Assembly: GCA_031287395.1 (NCBI GenBank)
Contig: JAITTA010000040.1
Location: 1-6,475 of the forward strand
Length of the DNA: 6,475 nucleotides
Direction of reading: 5' to 3'
Origin: Dysgonamonadaceae bacterium
Lineage (GTDB): Bacteria; Bacteroidota; Bacteroidia; Bacteroidales; Azobacteroidaceae
Shown here: positions 1 to 4,467 of the stretch, piece by piece
How positions within the stretch are numbered: position 1 is the stretch's first letter
Layout: each line of letters starts with the position of its first letter
Position numbers and translations under genes: made by a program
Notes under the pieces: model-generated
Seen by the model: only the letters and a program-made list of their open reading frames with translations
The model's database searches: none
What the model was told of the DNA's origin: nothing

Positions 1-1
1 A

Positions 2-1174
2 TTACCGCAGTATTTAAGATACGGGTTTCTTCCGAAACCCACTGTTGCTGTTTTCGAATGTTGCGATGTAACTGAAGCCGGCGAGATCATCCTGACCTCT
101 GCTGTCGGTATTGCTCCTACAGTGGCTCATCTGGCCGATAAAATATTTCTGGAGTTGAATCATTTTCATCCGAAAACTTTAAGAGGAATGCACGATATTT
201 ATGAGCCTGCAGATCCTCCTTTACGTCGTGAAATTCCTATTTATAAACCCAGCGACAGGATTGGTGTTCCATATATCAAGGTAGATCCTCAAAAAATTGC
301 CGGGATTGTTGAAACCAACCTGCCGAATGAGATCGGAGGATTTACTCCTACCGATGAGGTTACCGATCAGATCGGAAGAAATGTTTCGGATTTTCTTACA
401 GATGAAATTAAGGCAGGGCGTATTCCCGCATCTTTTCTTCCTGTACAATCGGGAGTTGGAAATGTAGCCAATGCCGTGTTGGGGGCGATGGGTTTGAATC
501 CGAGCATTCCGGCTTTTGAAGTCTATACGGAAGTGATACAGGATTCCGTTATCAAGTTGATGAAAGAAAACCGGGTGAAATTTGCCAGCGGTTGTTCGTT
601 GACCTTGAGCGCCGAAACTTTGAACGATGTGTATGGTAATCTGGATTTTTTCAAAGAACGAATCGTATTGCGTCCCCAGGAAATTTCCAATAATCCTGAA
701 ATCGCAAGGCGTTTAGGTTTAATAGCTATTAATACGGCTCTGGAGGCGGATATCTTCGGAAATATTAATTCGACGCATGTTGTTGGTACCAAGATGATGA
801 ACGGCATCGGGGGCTCGGCCGATTTTTGCCGTAATGCTTACCTTTCTATATTTACAACACCTTCAACGGCTAAAGGCGGCAAAATCAGCGCTATTGTACC
901 GATGGTTTCCCATCTGGATCATACGGAACATTCTGTTAAAATCCTTATTACCGAATGTGGAGTGGCCGATTTGAGAGGACTTTCCCCGATACAACGCGCA
1001 GAAAGCATCATCGAAAATTGTGTGCATCCGCAATATAAACAATTGTTGAGAGATTACCTGAAATTAGGAGTTAAGGGACATACTCCACAACATCTCGAAG
1101 CTTGTTTTGCATTCCATGATGCATTCAATAAAACCGGAGATATGAGTCAAGTTAATTGGAATGATTCTAAATAA
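2..1174 (+). CDS. Acetyl-CoA hydrolase/transferase family protein, probably succinyl-CoA:acetate CoA-transferase (5' end missing)
   Basis: The reading frame is open from base 2, so the real start is upstream of the window; the GTG at 122 is internal. The 390 visible residues match the C-terminal three quarters of the family, whose members are about 500 residues. They show the catalytic glutamate in the EVYTEVIQDS motif (Glu codon 530-532), a glycine-rich SGVGNVANAV segment before it, an EISNNPE motif and the GIGGSADFCRNA motif that forms part of the CoA/oxyanion site in this family. Family members move CoA between succinate or other acyl groups and acetate in the cytoplasm, linking acyl-CoA fermentation to acetate. 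No clear terminator follows the stop codon. The exact acyl specificity (succinyl, propionyl, butyryl or 4-hydroxybutyryl) cannot be told from these motifs. The family assignment is firm; the substrate is inferred. Confidence 0.92.
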   Translation, partial: LPQYLRYGFLPKPTVAVFECCDVTEAGEIILTSAVGIAPTVAHLADKIFLELNHFHPKTLRGMHDIYEPADPPLRREIPIYKPSDRIGVPYIKVDPQKIAGIVETNLPNEIGGFTPTDEVTDQIGRNVSDFLTDEIKAGRIPASFLPVQSGVGNVANAVLGAMGLNPSIPAFEVYTEVIQDSVIKLMKENRVKFASGCSLTLSAETLNDVYGNLDFFKERIVLRPQEISNNPEIARRLGLIAINTALEADIFGNINSTHVVGTKMMNGIGGSADFCRNAYLSIFTTPSTAKGGKISAIVPMVSHLDHTEHSVKILITECGVADLRGLSPIQRAESIIENCVHPQYKQLLRDYLKLGVKGHTPQHLEACFAFHDAFNKTGDMSQVNWNDSK

Positions 1175-1223
1175 GACTATTCAGTAAGTAGAAAAACTGG
1201 TTACACGAATTTAAGAAAAAAAC

Positions 1224-1302
1224 GCATCATTACAGAGCAAAAAGAATCAATAATTGCACTGTAATGGTGCAATTATTCTGAAAAATCGCACTGTGATAAC
1301 GA
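1224..1302 (+). repeat. Three-copy 17-bp motif cluster, candidate operator array
   Basis: Copy 2 at 1254-1270 reads TTGCACTGTAATGGTGC. Copy 1 at 1224-1240 is the same motif on the minus strand (TTGCTCTGTAATGATGC, 15 of 17 identical). Copy 3 at 1286-1302 is a weaker plus-strand version beginning TCGCACTGTGAT. Starts are spaced about 30-32 bp apart, near three helical turns. Copy 2 also lies in a perfect 11-bp inverted repeat (1249-1259 with 1267-1277, 7-base loop). The cluster ends just upstream of the -7 element at 1311, which suits binding sites for a transcription factor. The inverted repeat could also act as an RNA hairpin, although no T-run follows it on the plus strand. Confidence 0.5.
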
Positions 1303-1310
1303 AAAAGTTG

Positions 1311-1318
1311 TATCTTTG
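1311..1318 (+). promoter_or_regulatory. Bacteroidetes-type -7 promoter element
   Basis: TATCTTTG matches the TAnnTTTG consensus exactly and lies 25 bp before the ATG of the broken ORF. No convincing TTTG -33 element is seen at the expected distance, which would fit a promoter that depends on an activator bound at the upstream motif cluster. That dependence is an inference. Confidence 0.55.
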
Positions 1319-1342
1319 CAGCCCTAATCTAAATTTCTTTGT

Positions 1343-1451
1343 ATGGAAAATTTAAAGGAAGCATATCGAACATGGTTTTGTAGTAAAAGATAATATCGAA
1401 TTTGGCTACGAAAATGTTATCCCGCTCTGGCAATTCGGATTGATGTATTAA
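1343..1451 (+). pseudogene. Short frameshifted ORF, remnant of an unrecognised gene
   Basis: An ATG at 1343 opens MENLKEAYRTWFCSKR and stops at 1393. If one base is removed near 1361, the frame continues as MENLKEHIEHGFVVKD and then NIEFGYENVIPLWQFGLMY to a TAA at 1449-1451, which reads like ordinary protein. Beyond that stop the same frame gives DGKNRFFKSM before another stop, so the original gene may have been longer. The downstream part is in the +1 frame, so the TTTAAAG just upstream, which could support -1 slippage, does not explain it. The start codon sits behind a good -7 element and motif cluster, as if the control region outlived the gene. I do not recognise the family. A sequencing error is an alternative for the frameshift, but not for the later stop. 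Confidence 0.45.
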
Positions 1452-1534
1452 GACGGTAAGAACAGATTTTTTAAGAGCATGTAAACCAATAAGAAATATA
1501 TTCCTGTTATCTTCAAATAGGAATACGGTTCTTG

Positions 1535-1581
1535 CAGGAGAAAGCGGCAGTAATGCCGCTGAGCAAAAATCCTGTTTTTTT
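1535..1581 (+). terminator. Factor-independent terminator with a bipartite stem
   Basis: An outer stem CAGGA (1535-1539) pairs with TCCTG (1570-1574), and an inner stem AGCGGC (1543-1548) pairs with GCCGCT (1555-1560). The outer stem is followed directly by seven T residues (1575-1581). The arrangement fits transcription termination on the plus strand after the broken ORF. The asymmetric internal loop is large (3 against 9 bases), so the outer stem may be weak, and a structured leader element is an alternative. Confidence 0.5.
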
Positions 1582-1586
1582 AGGGA

Positions 1587-1613
1587 TTTGAAAAAGAATT
1601 TTCACTACCTTTA
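1587..1613 (+). promoter_or_regulatory. Possible weak promoter for the flavoprotein gene
   Basis: TTTG (1587-1590) and TACCTTTA (1606-1613) resemble the -33 and -7 elements of Bacteroidetes. The -7 element has one mismatch to TAnnTTTG and the 15-base spacer is shorter than usual. If used, transcription would begin near 1620 and leave a leader of about 165 bases containing the hairpins described below. No better promoter was seen between here and the start codon at 1784. Confidence 0.3.
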
Positions 1614-1649
1614 CGCCTTAAGCAATAGAGTTTATATTGAATCCATCTT

Positions 1650-1687
1650 AGCAATGCTTTGCTCCGCCTTTGTCCGGCGGGTCTTTT
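1650..1687 (+). terminator. Tandem hairpins with T-rich tail, possible attenuator or terminator
   Basis: AGCAA (1650-1654) pairs with TTGCT (1659-1663) around a 4-base loop. Immediately after it, CCGCC (1664-1668) pairs with GGCGG (1676-1680) around a 7-base loop. GTCTTTTC follows. The second, GC-rich hairpin followed by T residues resembles an intrinsic terminator. Since it lies in the leader of the flavoprotein gene it could act as an attenuator. The tail is short and interrupted by C, so activity is uncertain. Confidence 0.35.
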
Positions 1688-1720
1688 CATCGTCAGAATC
1701 GACCTCAAAATTAACTTGTT

Positions 1721-1736
1721 TTGTTAGTATTAACAA
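1721..1736. promoter_or_regulatory. Inverted repeat TTGTTA-N4-TAACAA, candidate operator
   Basis: The arms TTGTTA (1721-1726) and TAACAA (1731-1736) are perfect inverted repeats around GTAT. The site lies 47 bp before the flavoprotein start codon and 3 bp from the next inverted repeat. Its size and symmetry suit a dimeric helix-turn-helix regulator. No regulator gene for it is visible nearby, so its role is an inference. Confidence 0.35.
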
Positions 1737-1738
1737 CG

Positions 1739-1769
1739 GTCACGAGAACGTACAACACAATGTCGTGAC
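1739..1769. promoter_or_regulatory. Inverted repeat GTCACGA-N17-TCGTGAC before the flavoprotein start
   Basis: GTCACGA (1739-1745) and TCGTGAC (1763-1769) are perfect 7-bp arms separated by 17 bases, ending 14 bases before the ATG at 1784. As RNA this is a stem-loop next to the translation start; as DNA it could be a regulator site. The inner copy is itself partly symmetrical (TGTC-GT-GACA at 1761-1770). Confidence 0.4.
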
Positions 1770-1783
1770 ATATTTTGATAATT

Positions 1784-2869
1784 ATGAAATCATTTTTTAT
1801 TGGAAACAAAGAAATACGGTTACCAATCATTCAGGGCGGTATGGGTGTAGGTGTTTCGCTTTCCGGTTTGGCTTCTGCTGTTGCCAACGAAGGCGGGATA
1901 GGTGTCGTATCGTCTGCCGGATTAGGACTGCTGTATAAACAGGATCCTGGCGATTATCTGAAAAATTGCATCTGGGGACTCAAAGAAGAACTTCATAAAG
2001 CCCGTGAAAAAACCAAAGGTATTATTGGAGTGAATGTAATGGTTGCTTTATCAAATTTTGCGGATATGGTTCGTACTGCAATAACGGAAAAAGCAGATGT
2101 CATATTTTCAGGTGCAGGCTTACCGTTGGATTTACCTTCGTTTCTTACTCCTGACAGTAAAACACTTTTAGTCCCTATTGTATCTTCTGCCCGTGCCGCT
2201 AAAATAATCTGTGATAAATGGCAAGCTAATTATGCTTACCTCCCCGATGCCATTGTTGTGGAAGGCCCAAAAGCAGGAGGACATTTAGGATTTAAGAAAG
2301 AACAAATTGAAGATGAAAACCATTCACTTGAACATTTGATACCGGAAGTAGTTGCCATTGCCTCTCAATATAACAACAAAAAGTTTATACCGGTAATTGC
2401 TGCCGGAGGTATTTCTTCAGGTGAAGATATCCGCCGCTTTATGGAACTTGGAGCAACAGGTGTACAAATGGGCAGTATTTTTGTTCCAACAGATGAATGC
2501 GATGCTTCTCCGGTTTTTAAACAGGTTTATATCGACTCTTCACAAAAAGATATGATGATTATCCAAAGCCCCGTAGGTATGCCCGGACGTGCTTTCAATG
2601 GCGAATTTATCCGCAGTGTGAACTCCGGAAATGAAAAGCCGAAGGGTTGTCCGTATCACTGTATCAAAACTTGCGACTACACTAAAAGCCCTTACTGCAT
2701 TATCAAAGCACTTTATAACGCAGCTAAAGGAAATATGGACAAAGGATATGCTTTTGCCGGAGCGAACGCATATCTTTCCGAAAAGATCAGCAGTGTTAAA
2801 GAAGTGATCAACAATCTGAAAGAGGAGTTTGAGATTGCTCAAAAGAAAGTAATAATAAATAATTTTTAA
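1784..2869 (+). CDS. Nitronate monooxygenase / 2-nitropropane dioxygenase-like flavoprotein with a C-terminal four-cysteine cluster
   Basis: The ATG at 1784 is chosen because it gives the family's usual beginning (MKSFFIGNKEIRLPIIQGGMG); an upstream in-frame TTG at 1775 is less likely. The 361-residue product is a cytoplasmic FMN-binding TIM-barrel enzyme. Visible marks are QGGMGVG at residues 17-23, VEGPKAGGHLG with the family's active-site His167, AAGGISSG at 206-213 and GATGVQMGSIF at 223-233, which together bind FMN. Members oxidise alkyl nitronates or related toxic nitro compounds; some relatives are FabK-type enoyl-ACP reductases, so the substrate is not certain. After the barrel, residues 289-305 form CX3CX3CX7C (Cys289, 293, 297, 305), followed by GYAFAGANAY, a tail I recall from anaerobe members of the family. 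No Shine-Dalgarno sequence is seen. The gene stands alone between the intergenic region and an opposite-strand tRNA. Confidence 0.85.
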   Translation: MKSFFIGNKEIRLPIIQGGMGVGVSLSGLASAVANEGGIGVVSSAGLGLLYKQDPGDYLKNCIWGLKEELHKAREKTKGIIGVNVMVALSNFADMVRTAITEKADVIFSGAGLPLDLPSFLTPDSKTLLVPIVSSARAAKIICDKWQANYAYLPDAIVVEGPKAGGHLGFKKEQIEDENHSLEHLIPEVVAIASQYNNKKFIPVIAAGGISSGEDIRRFMELGATGVQMGSIFVPTDECDASPVFKQVYIDSSQKDMMIIQSPVGMPGRAFNGEFIRSVNSGNEKPKGCPYHCIKTCDYTKSPYCIIKALYNAAKGNMDKGYAFAGANAYLSEKISSVKEVINNLKEEFEIAQKKVIINNF

Positions 2870-2890
2870 TTTCTATTATTTACTATTTTT
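2848..2890 (+). terminator. AT-rich hairpin with T-run, possible terminator of the flavoprotein gene
   Basis: AGTAATAATA (2848-2857) can pair with TATTATTTACT (2874-2884) with one bulged T, followed by ATTTTTG. It overlaps the end of the coding region and its stop. The stem is entirely weak apart from one G-C pair, so it is a poor terminator; it is listed because nothing else ends this transcript before the opposite-strand tRNA. Confidence 0.3.
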
Positions 2891-2895
2891 GTTTG

Positions 2896-2966
2896 TTGTC
2901 CTGCTAGGATTCGAACCCAGACAAGCGGAACCAGAATCCGATGTGCTACCATTACACCACAGGACA
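2896..2966 (-). tRNA. tRNA-Gln (anticodon CUG)
   Basis: The minus strand folds into a 71-base cloverleaf. The acceptor stem TGTCCTG pairs perfectly with CAGGACA. The D arm is GTGTAATGGTAGCAC, the anticodon loop TTCTGGT carries anticodon CTG (plus-strand 2932-2934), and the T arm is CTGGG-TTCGAAT-CCTAG. The weak U1-A72 pair at the top of the acceptor is a known mark of tRNA-Gln. No CCA is encoded; the base after the acceptor is A73 where E. coli has G73. The outermost anticodon-stem pair is a T-C mismatch. It reads CAG glutamine codons. It is flanked by plus-strand protein genes and has its own promoter. Confidence 0.93.
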
Positions 2967-2981
2967 ATCTCAATTCGGACG

Positions 2982-3011
2982 CAAAGGTATAAAAAATCAG
3001 ATAAAAACAAA
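2982..3011 (-). promoter_or_regulatory. Promoter of tRNA-Gln
   Basis: Read on the minus strand, TTTG (plus 3008-3011) is followed after 18 bases by TACCTTTG (plus 2982-2989), an exact match to both Bacteroidetes consensus elements. The -7 element ends 15 bases before the tRNA. This is the best promoter in the window. Confidence 0.8.
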
Positions 3012-3019
3012 TCACCACA

Positions 3020-3043
3020 GGAAGAATTTTGCTAGGTTCTTCC
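3020..3043. repeat. Inverted repeat GGAAGAA-N10-TTCTTCC between divergent promoters
   Basis: Perfect 7-bp arms at 3020-3026 and 3037-3043 lie between the tRNA promoter and the promoter of the alkyltransferase-like gene. An uninterrupted T9 tract (3061-3069) follows at a distance of 17 bases, too far for a standard terminator, and could instead act as an AT-rich upstream element for the plus-strand promoter. CCGGGCAA also occurs twice, at 3052-3059 and 3081-3088. The function is unknown. Confidence 0.3.
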
Positions 3044-3088
3044 AGGCTACTCCGGGCAAATTTTTTTTTATACTAAAATACCGGGCAA

Positions 3089-3119
3089 TTGCAAGATGCC
3101 GGAAATATGACTACCTTTG
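3089..3119 (+). promoter_or_regulatory. Promoter of the alkyltransferase-like gene
   Basis: TTG (3089-3091) and an exact TACCTTTG (3112-3119) are separated by 20 bases, fitting the Bacteroidetes pattern. The start codon lies 52 bases after the -7 element. The promoter diverges from the tRNA-Gln promoter about 100 bp away. Confidence 0.65.
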
Positions 3120-3171
3120 TTCCTACAAATCATTTGTGACCCCAATGCGGTAACATGCTAATCTTGTATGT

Positions 3172-3513
3172 ATGAAAAATCTGTATACTACGGTTAACTT
3201 GAAACAAGCCGTTTATGATATTGTAAACCTGATACCGTACGGACGTGCCACCAGTTACGGGGCAATTGCACGGGCTATCGGTTTTCCGAATTGGTCGCGG
3301 AAAGTAGGTAAAATTATGAGTGAATGCAATTCTTCAGAAAACACGATCCCGGCCCACAGGGTGGTGAACAGTCAAGGTATCCTGACTGCCGGAAATGCGT
3401 TTGGTAGCGATGGGGAAATGCAAAAGTTACTCGAATCGGAGGGGATTACGGTTAAAAACAACCGGATTTGTGACTGGAAACGCGTATTCTGGGACCCTCT
3501 CAAAGAATTGTAA
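3172..3513 (+). CDS. Alkyltransferase-like protein (ATL), MGMT-family DNA-binding domain without the acceptor cysteine
   Basis: The 113-residue protein is the DNA-binding domain of the O6-methylguanine-DNA methyltransferase family with no N-terminal domain. Seen in order are IPYGRATSYGAIA (residues 21-33, DNA-binding tyrosine region), WSRKVGKIM (41-49, with the arginine that replaces the flipped base) and IPAHRVV (59-65). The usual acceptor motif is PCHRV; here Cys is Ala61 (codon 3352-3354). The protein therefore cannot accept an alkyl group. Known ATLs bind O6-alkylguanine lesions and recruit nucleotide excision repair, which is the likely role here. Length and Cys loss are both normal for ATLs, which more often carry Trp or Ala. 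The first ATG of the frame after the promoter is used. It is a single-gene unit ended by the hairpin at 3521. Confidence 0.88.
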   Translation: MKNLYTTVNLKQAVYDIVNLIPYGRATSYGAIARAIGFPNWSRKVGKIMSECNSSENTIPAHRVVNSQGILTAGNAFGSDGEMQKLLESEGITVKNNRICDWKRVFWDPLKEL

Positions 3514-3520
3514 CCGGTGC

Positions 3521-3553
3521 CGGGTAAACTTGAAGTTTATCCCGACAATTTTT
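3521..3553 (+). terminator. Terminator of the alkyltransferase-like gene
   Basis: CGGGTAAACT (3521-3530) pairs with AGTTTATCCCG (3534-3544) with one bulged T and a 3-base loop. ACAATTTTT follows. It begins 8 bases after the stop codon, a good fit to an intrinsic terminator. Confidence 0.7.
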
Positions 3554-3625
3554 AACTGCAAAAATACACTTATAATTATTAACTAAAATTAACATTTAAA
3601 TATCGAAAATATGCGCAGGAATTTT

Positions 3626-3633
3626 TACTTTTG
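3626..3633 (+). promoter_or_regulatory. -7 element for the IclR operon
   Basis: TACTTTTG matches TAnnTTTG and lies 27 bp before the regulator's ATG. No clear TTTG is seen at the -33 position; the upstream region (about 3555-3610) is very AT-rich. Transcription would start near 3640. Confidence 0.5.
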
Positions 3634-3652
3634 TTTTAATTATGGAAAATCG

Positions 3653-3666
3653 TTTCATATATGAAA
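3653..3666. promoter_or_regulatory. 14-bp palindrome over the start codon, candidate IclR operator
   Basis: TTTCATATATGAAA is perfectly palindromic and contains the start codon at 3661. A further imperfect half-site, ATGGAAA, lies at 3642-3648. It sits downstream of the likely transcription start, where a bound regulator would block elongation. IclR proteins bind short palindromes and often control their own gene, so this is a reasonable autoregulatory site. The low-complexity AT core means chance cannot be excluded. Confidence 0.4.
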
Positions 3667-4452
3667 AACACGTCCGAAGAATTAGATGATTCTTATAAAG
3701 TTCCCAACCTTGAAAAAGGAATTTTGATATTGGAATTGTTGGCCTATGCCAATAGGGGGATGACTTTGCAGGAAATCAAAAACGAAGCCGGTAGTTCGCA
3801 GACTACAACTTACCGGATACTCAATACGTTGGTCCGTATGGGCTATTTACTTTACAGTAAAACATCCAAAAAATACAAACTTTCAAGAAAAATACTTATT
3901 CTTGGCTTTCAGACCATACAGGAACATAATTTACTGGAAGTGGTGCTTCCTAAAATGCGTGAATTGCGGAATATCGTGAAGGAAACCGTTTGTTTTGGCG
4001 TGATGGGAACGGAAAAGGGTCTTTTTATAGAACAGGTACTGGGTACCCATCCGTTCTGCTTTGTGCTTTCGCCCGGGAAATCTTTTGACCTGCATTGTTC
4101 CGCACCGGGAAAAGCCATGATGGCATTTATGTCGGAAGAATCCCGGAAAAATTATTTGTCCAAAATGAATTATCAAATATACAACAAAAATACGATTTCA
4201 TCCGAAGAGGTATATCTTAAGGAACTGGAAAAGGTACGTAAGTTGGGTTATGCCGTCGATATGGAAGAAGAATTGAATGGAGTTGTATGTGTGGGGGCCC
4301 CGGTTTTTAATTATAGTAAGGCTCCTTGTGGAACAATATGGATTTCAGGTCCGAAAGACCGTTTGTCGGAGGAAACGATTCTGATGTTTGCCAATGAAAT
4401 CCTGAATATAACTCACAGTATCTCTTTTGATTTAGGCTATAATAATAGTTAA
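3661..4452 (+). CDS. IclR-family transcriptional regulator
   Basis: The 263-residue length is typical. Residues about 14-75 form the winged helix-turn-helix, with MTLQEIKNEAGSSQTTTYRI (34-53) covering the recognition region, and residues about 90-258 form the IclR effector-binding domain. Family landmarks there are HCSAPGKAMMAF (145-156) and the segment GYAVDMEEELNGVVCVGAPVF (196-216). These regulators bind DNA as dimers or tetramers and respond to small molecules such as aromatic acids, sugars or glyoxylate; the ligand here is unknown. The ATG at 3661 is the first possible start, since the frame is closed by a TAA at 3637. The gene is followed after 15 bp by the propeller-cytochrome gene with no terminator between them, so the two are probably cotranscribed and the heme protein is the likely target of control. 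Confidence 0.9.
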   Translation: MKNTSEELDDSYKVPNLEKGILILELLAYANRGMTLQEIKNEAGSSQTTTYRILNTLVRMGYLLYSKTSKKYKLSRKILILGFQTIQEHNLLEVVLPKMRELRNIVKETVCFGVMGTEKGLFIEQVLGTHPFCFVLSPGKSFDLHCSAPGKAMMAFMSEESRKNYLSKMNYQIYNKNTISSEEVYLKELEKVRKLGYAVDMEEELNGVVCVGAPVFNYSKAPCGTIWISGPKDRLSEETILMFANEILNITHSISFDLGYNNS

Positions 4453-4467
4453 ATAGAATAACGGCTG

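Larger units (their letters stand above)
1175..1783. other. Signal-rich intergenic region without an intact gene
   Basis: This stretch of about 600 bases separates the CoA-transferase from the flavoprotein gene. It contains no intact gene. What can be seen is a cluster of three related 17-bp motifs (1224-1302), a Bacteroidetes -7 element (1311-1318), a short broken ORF (1343-1451), a hairpin plus T-run (1535-1581), two adjacent hairpins (1650-1680) and two inverted repeats (1721-1769). The 116-codon frame opened by a TTG at 1588 runs into the flavoprotein gene in another frame and has no protein-like features, so it is not annotated. Confidence 0.7.

Noticed and set aside
122..1174. GTG at 122 as the start of the CoA-transferase gene
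   Set aside because: The frame is open to base 2 and the residues before 122 (for example AVFECCDVTEAGEIILTSAVG) match the family, so the gene is truncated by the window edge.
1351..1360. Programmed -1 frameshift at the TTTAAAG site in the short ORF
   Set aside because: The downstream protein-like frame is +1, not -1, so slippage at this heptamer would not reach it. A mutation is the simpler explanation.
1515..1580. Riboswitch (glycine, FMN or cobalamin type) in the intergenic region
   Set aside because: GGAGAAAGCGG and GAGCAAAAA loosely recall glycine-riboswitch segments, but the core motifs and arm order of these classes are not present.
1761..1784. Promoter -7 element at TATTTTG immediately before the flavoprotein ATG
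   Set aside because: It departs from TAnnTTTG and would leave essentially no leader; there is no matching -33 element.
1588..1938. 116-codon plus-strand ORF starting at TTG
   Set aside because: It overlaps the flavoprotein gene in another frame, starts with a rare codon, and its tail is rich in Cys and Arg as expected for out-of-frame translation.
2540..2842. 100-codon minus-strand ORF inside the flavoprotein gene
   Set aside because: It lies wholly opposite strongly conserved coding sequence, has no promoter and shows no recognisable domain.
2941..3153. 70-codon plus-strand ORF beginning inside the tRNA complement
   Set aside because: It overlaps the tRNA and two promoters, and its sequence has no protein-family features.
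3395..3586. 63-codon plus-strand ORF at the end of the alkyltransferase-like gene
   Set aside because: It is out of frame with the conserved gene and runs through its terminator.
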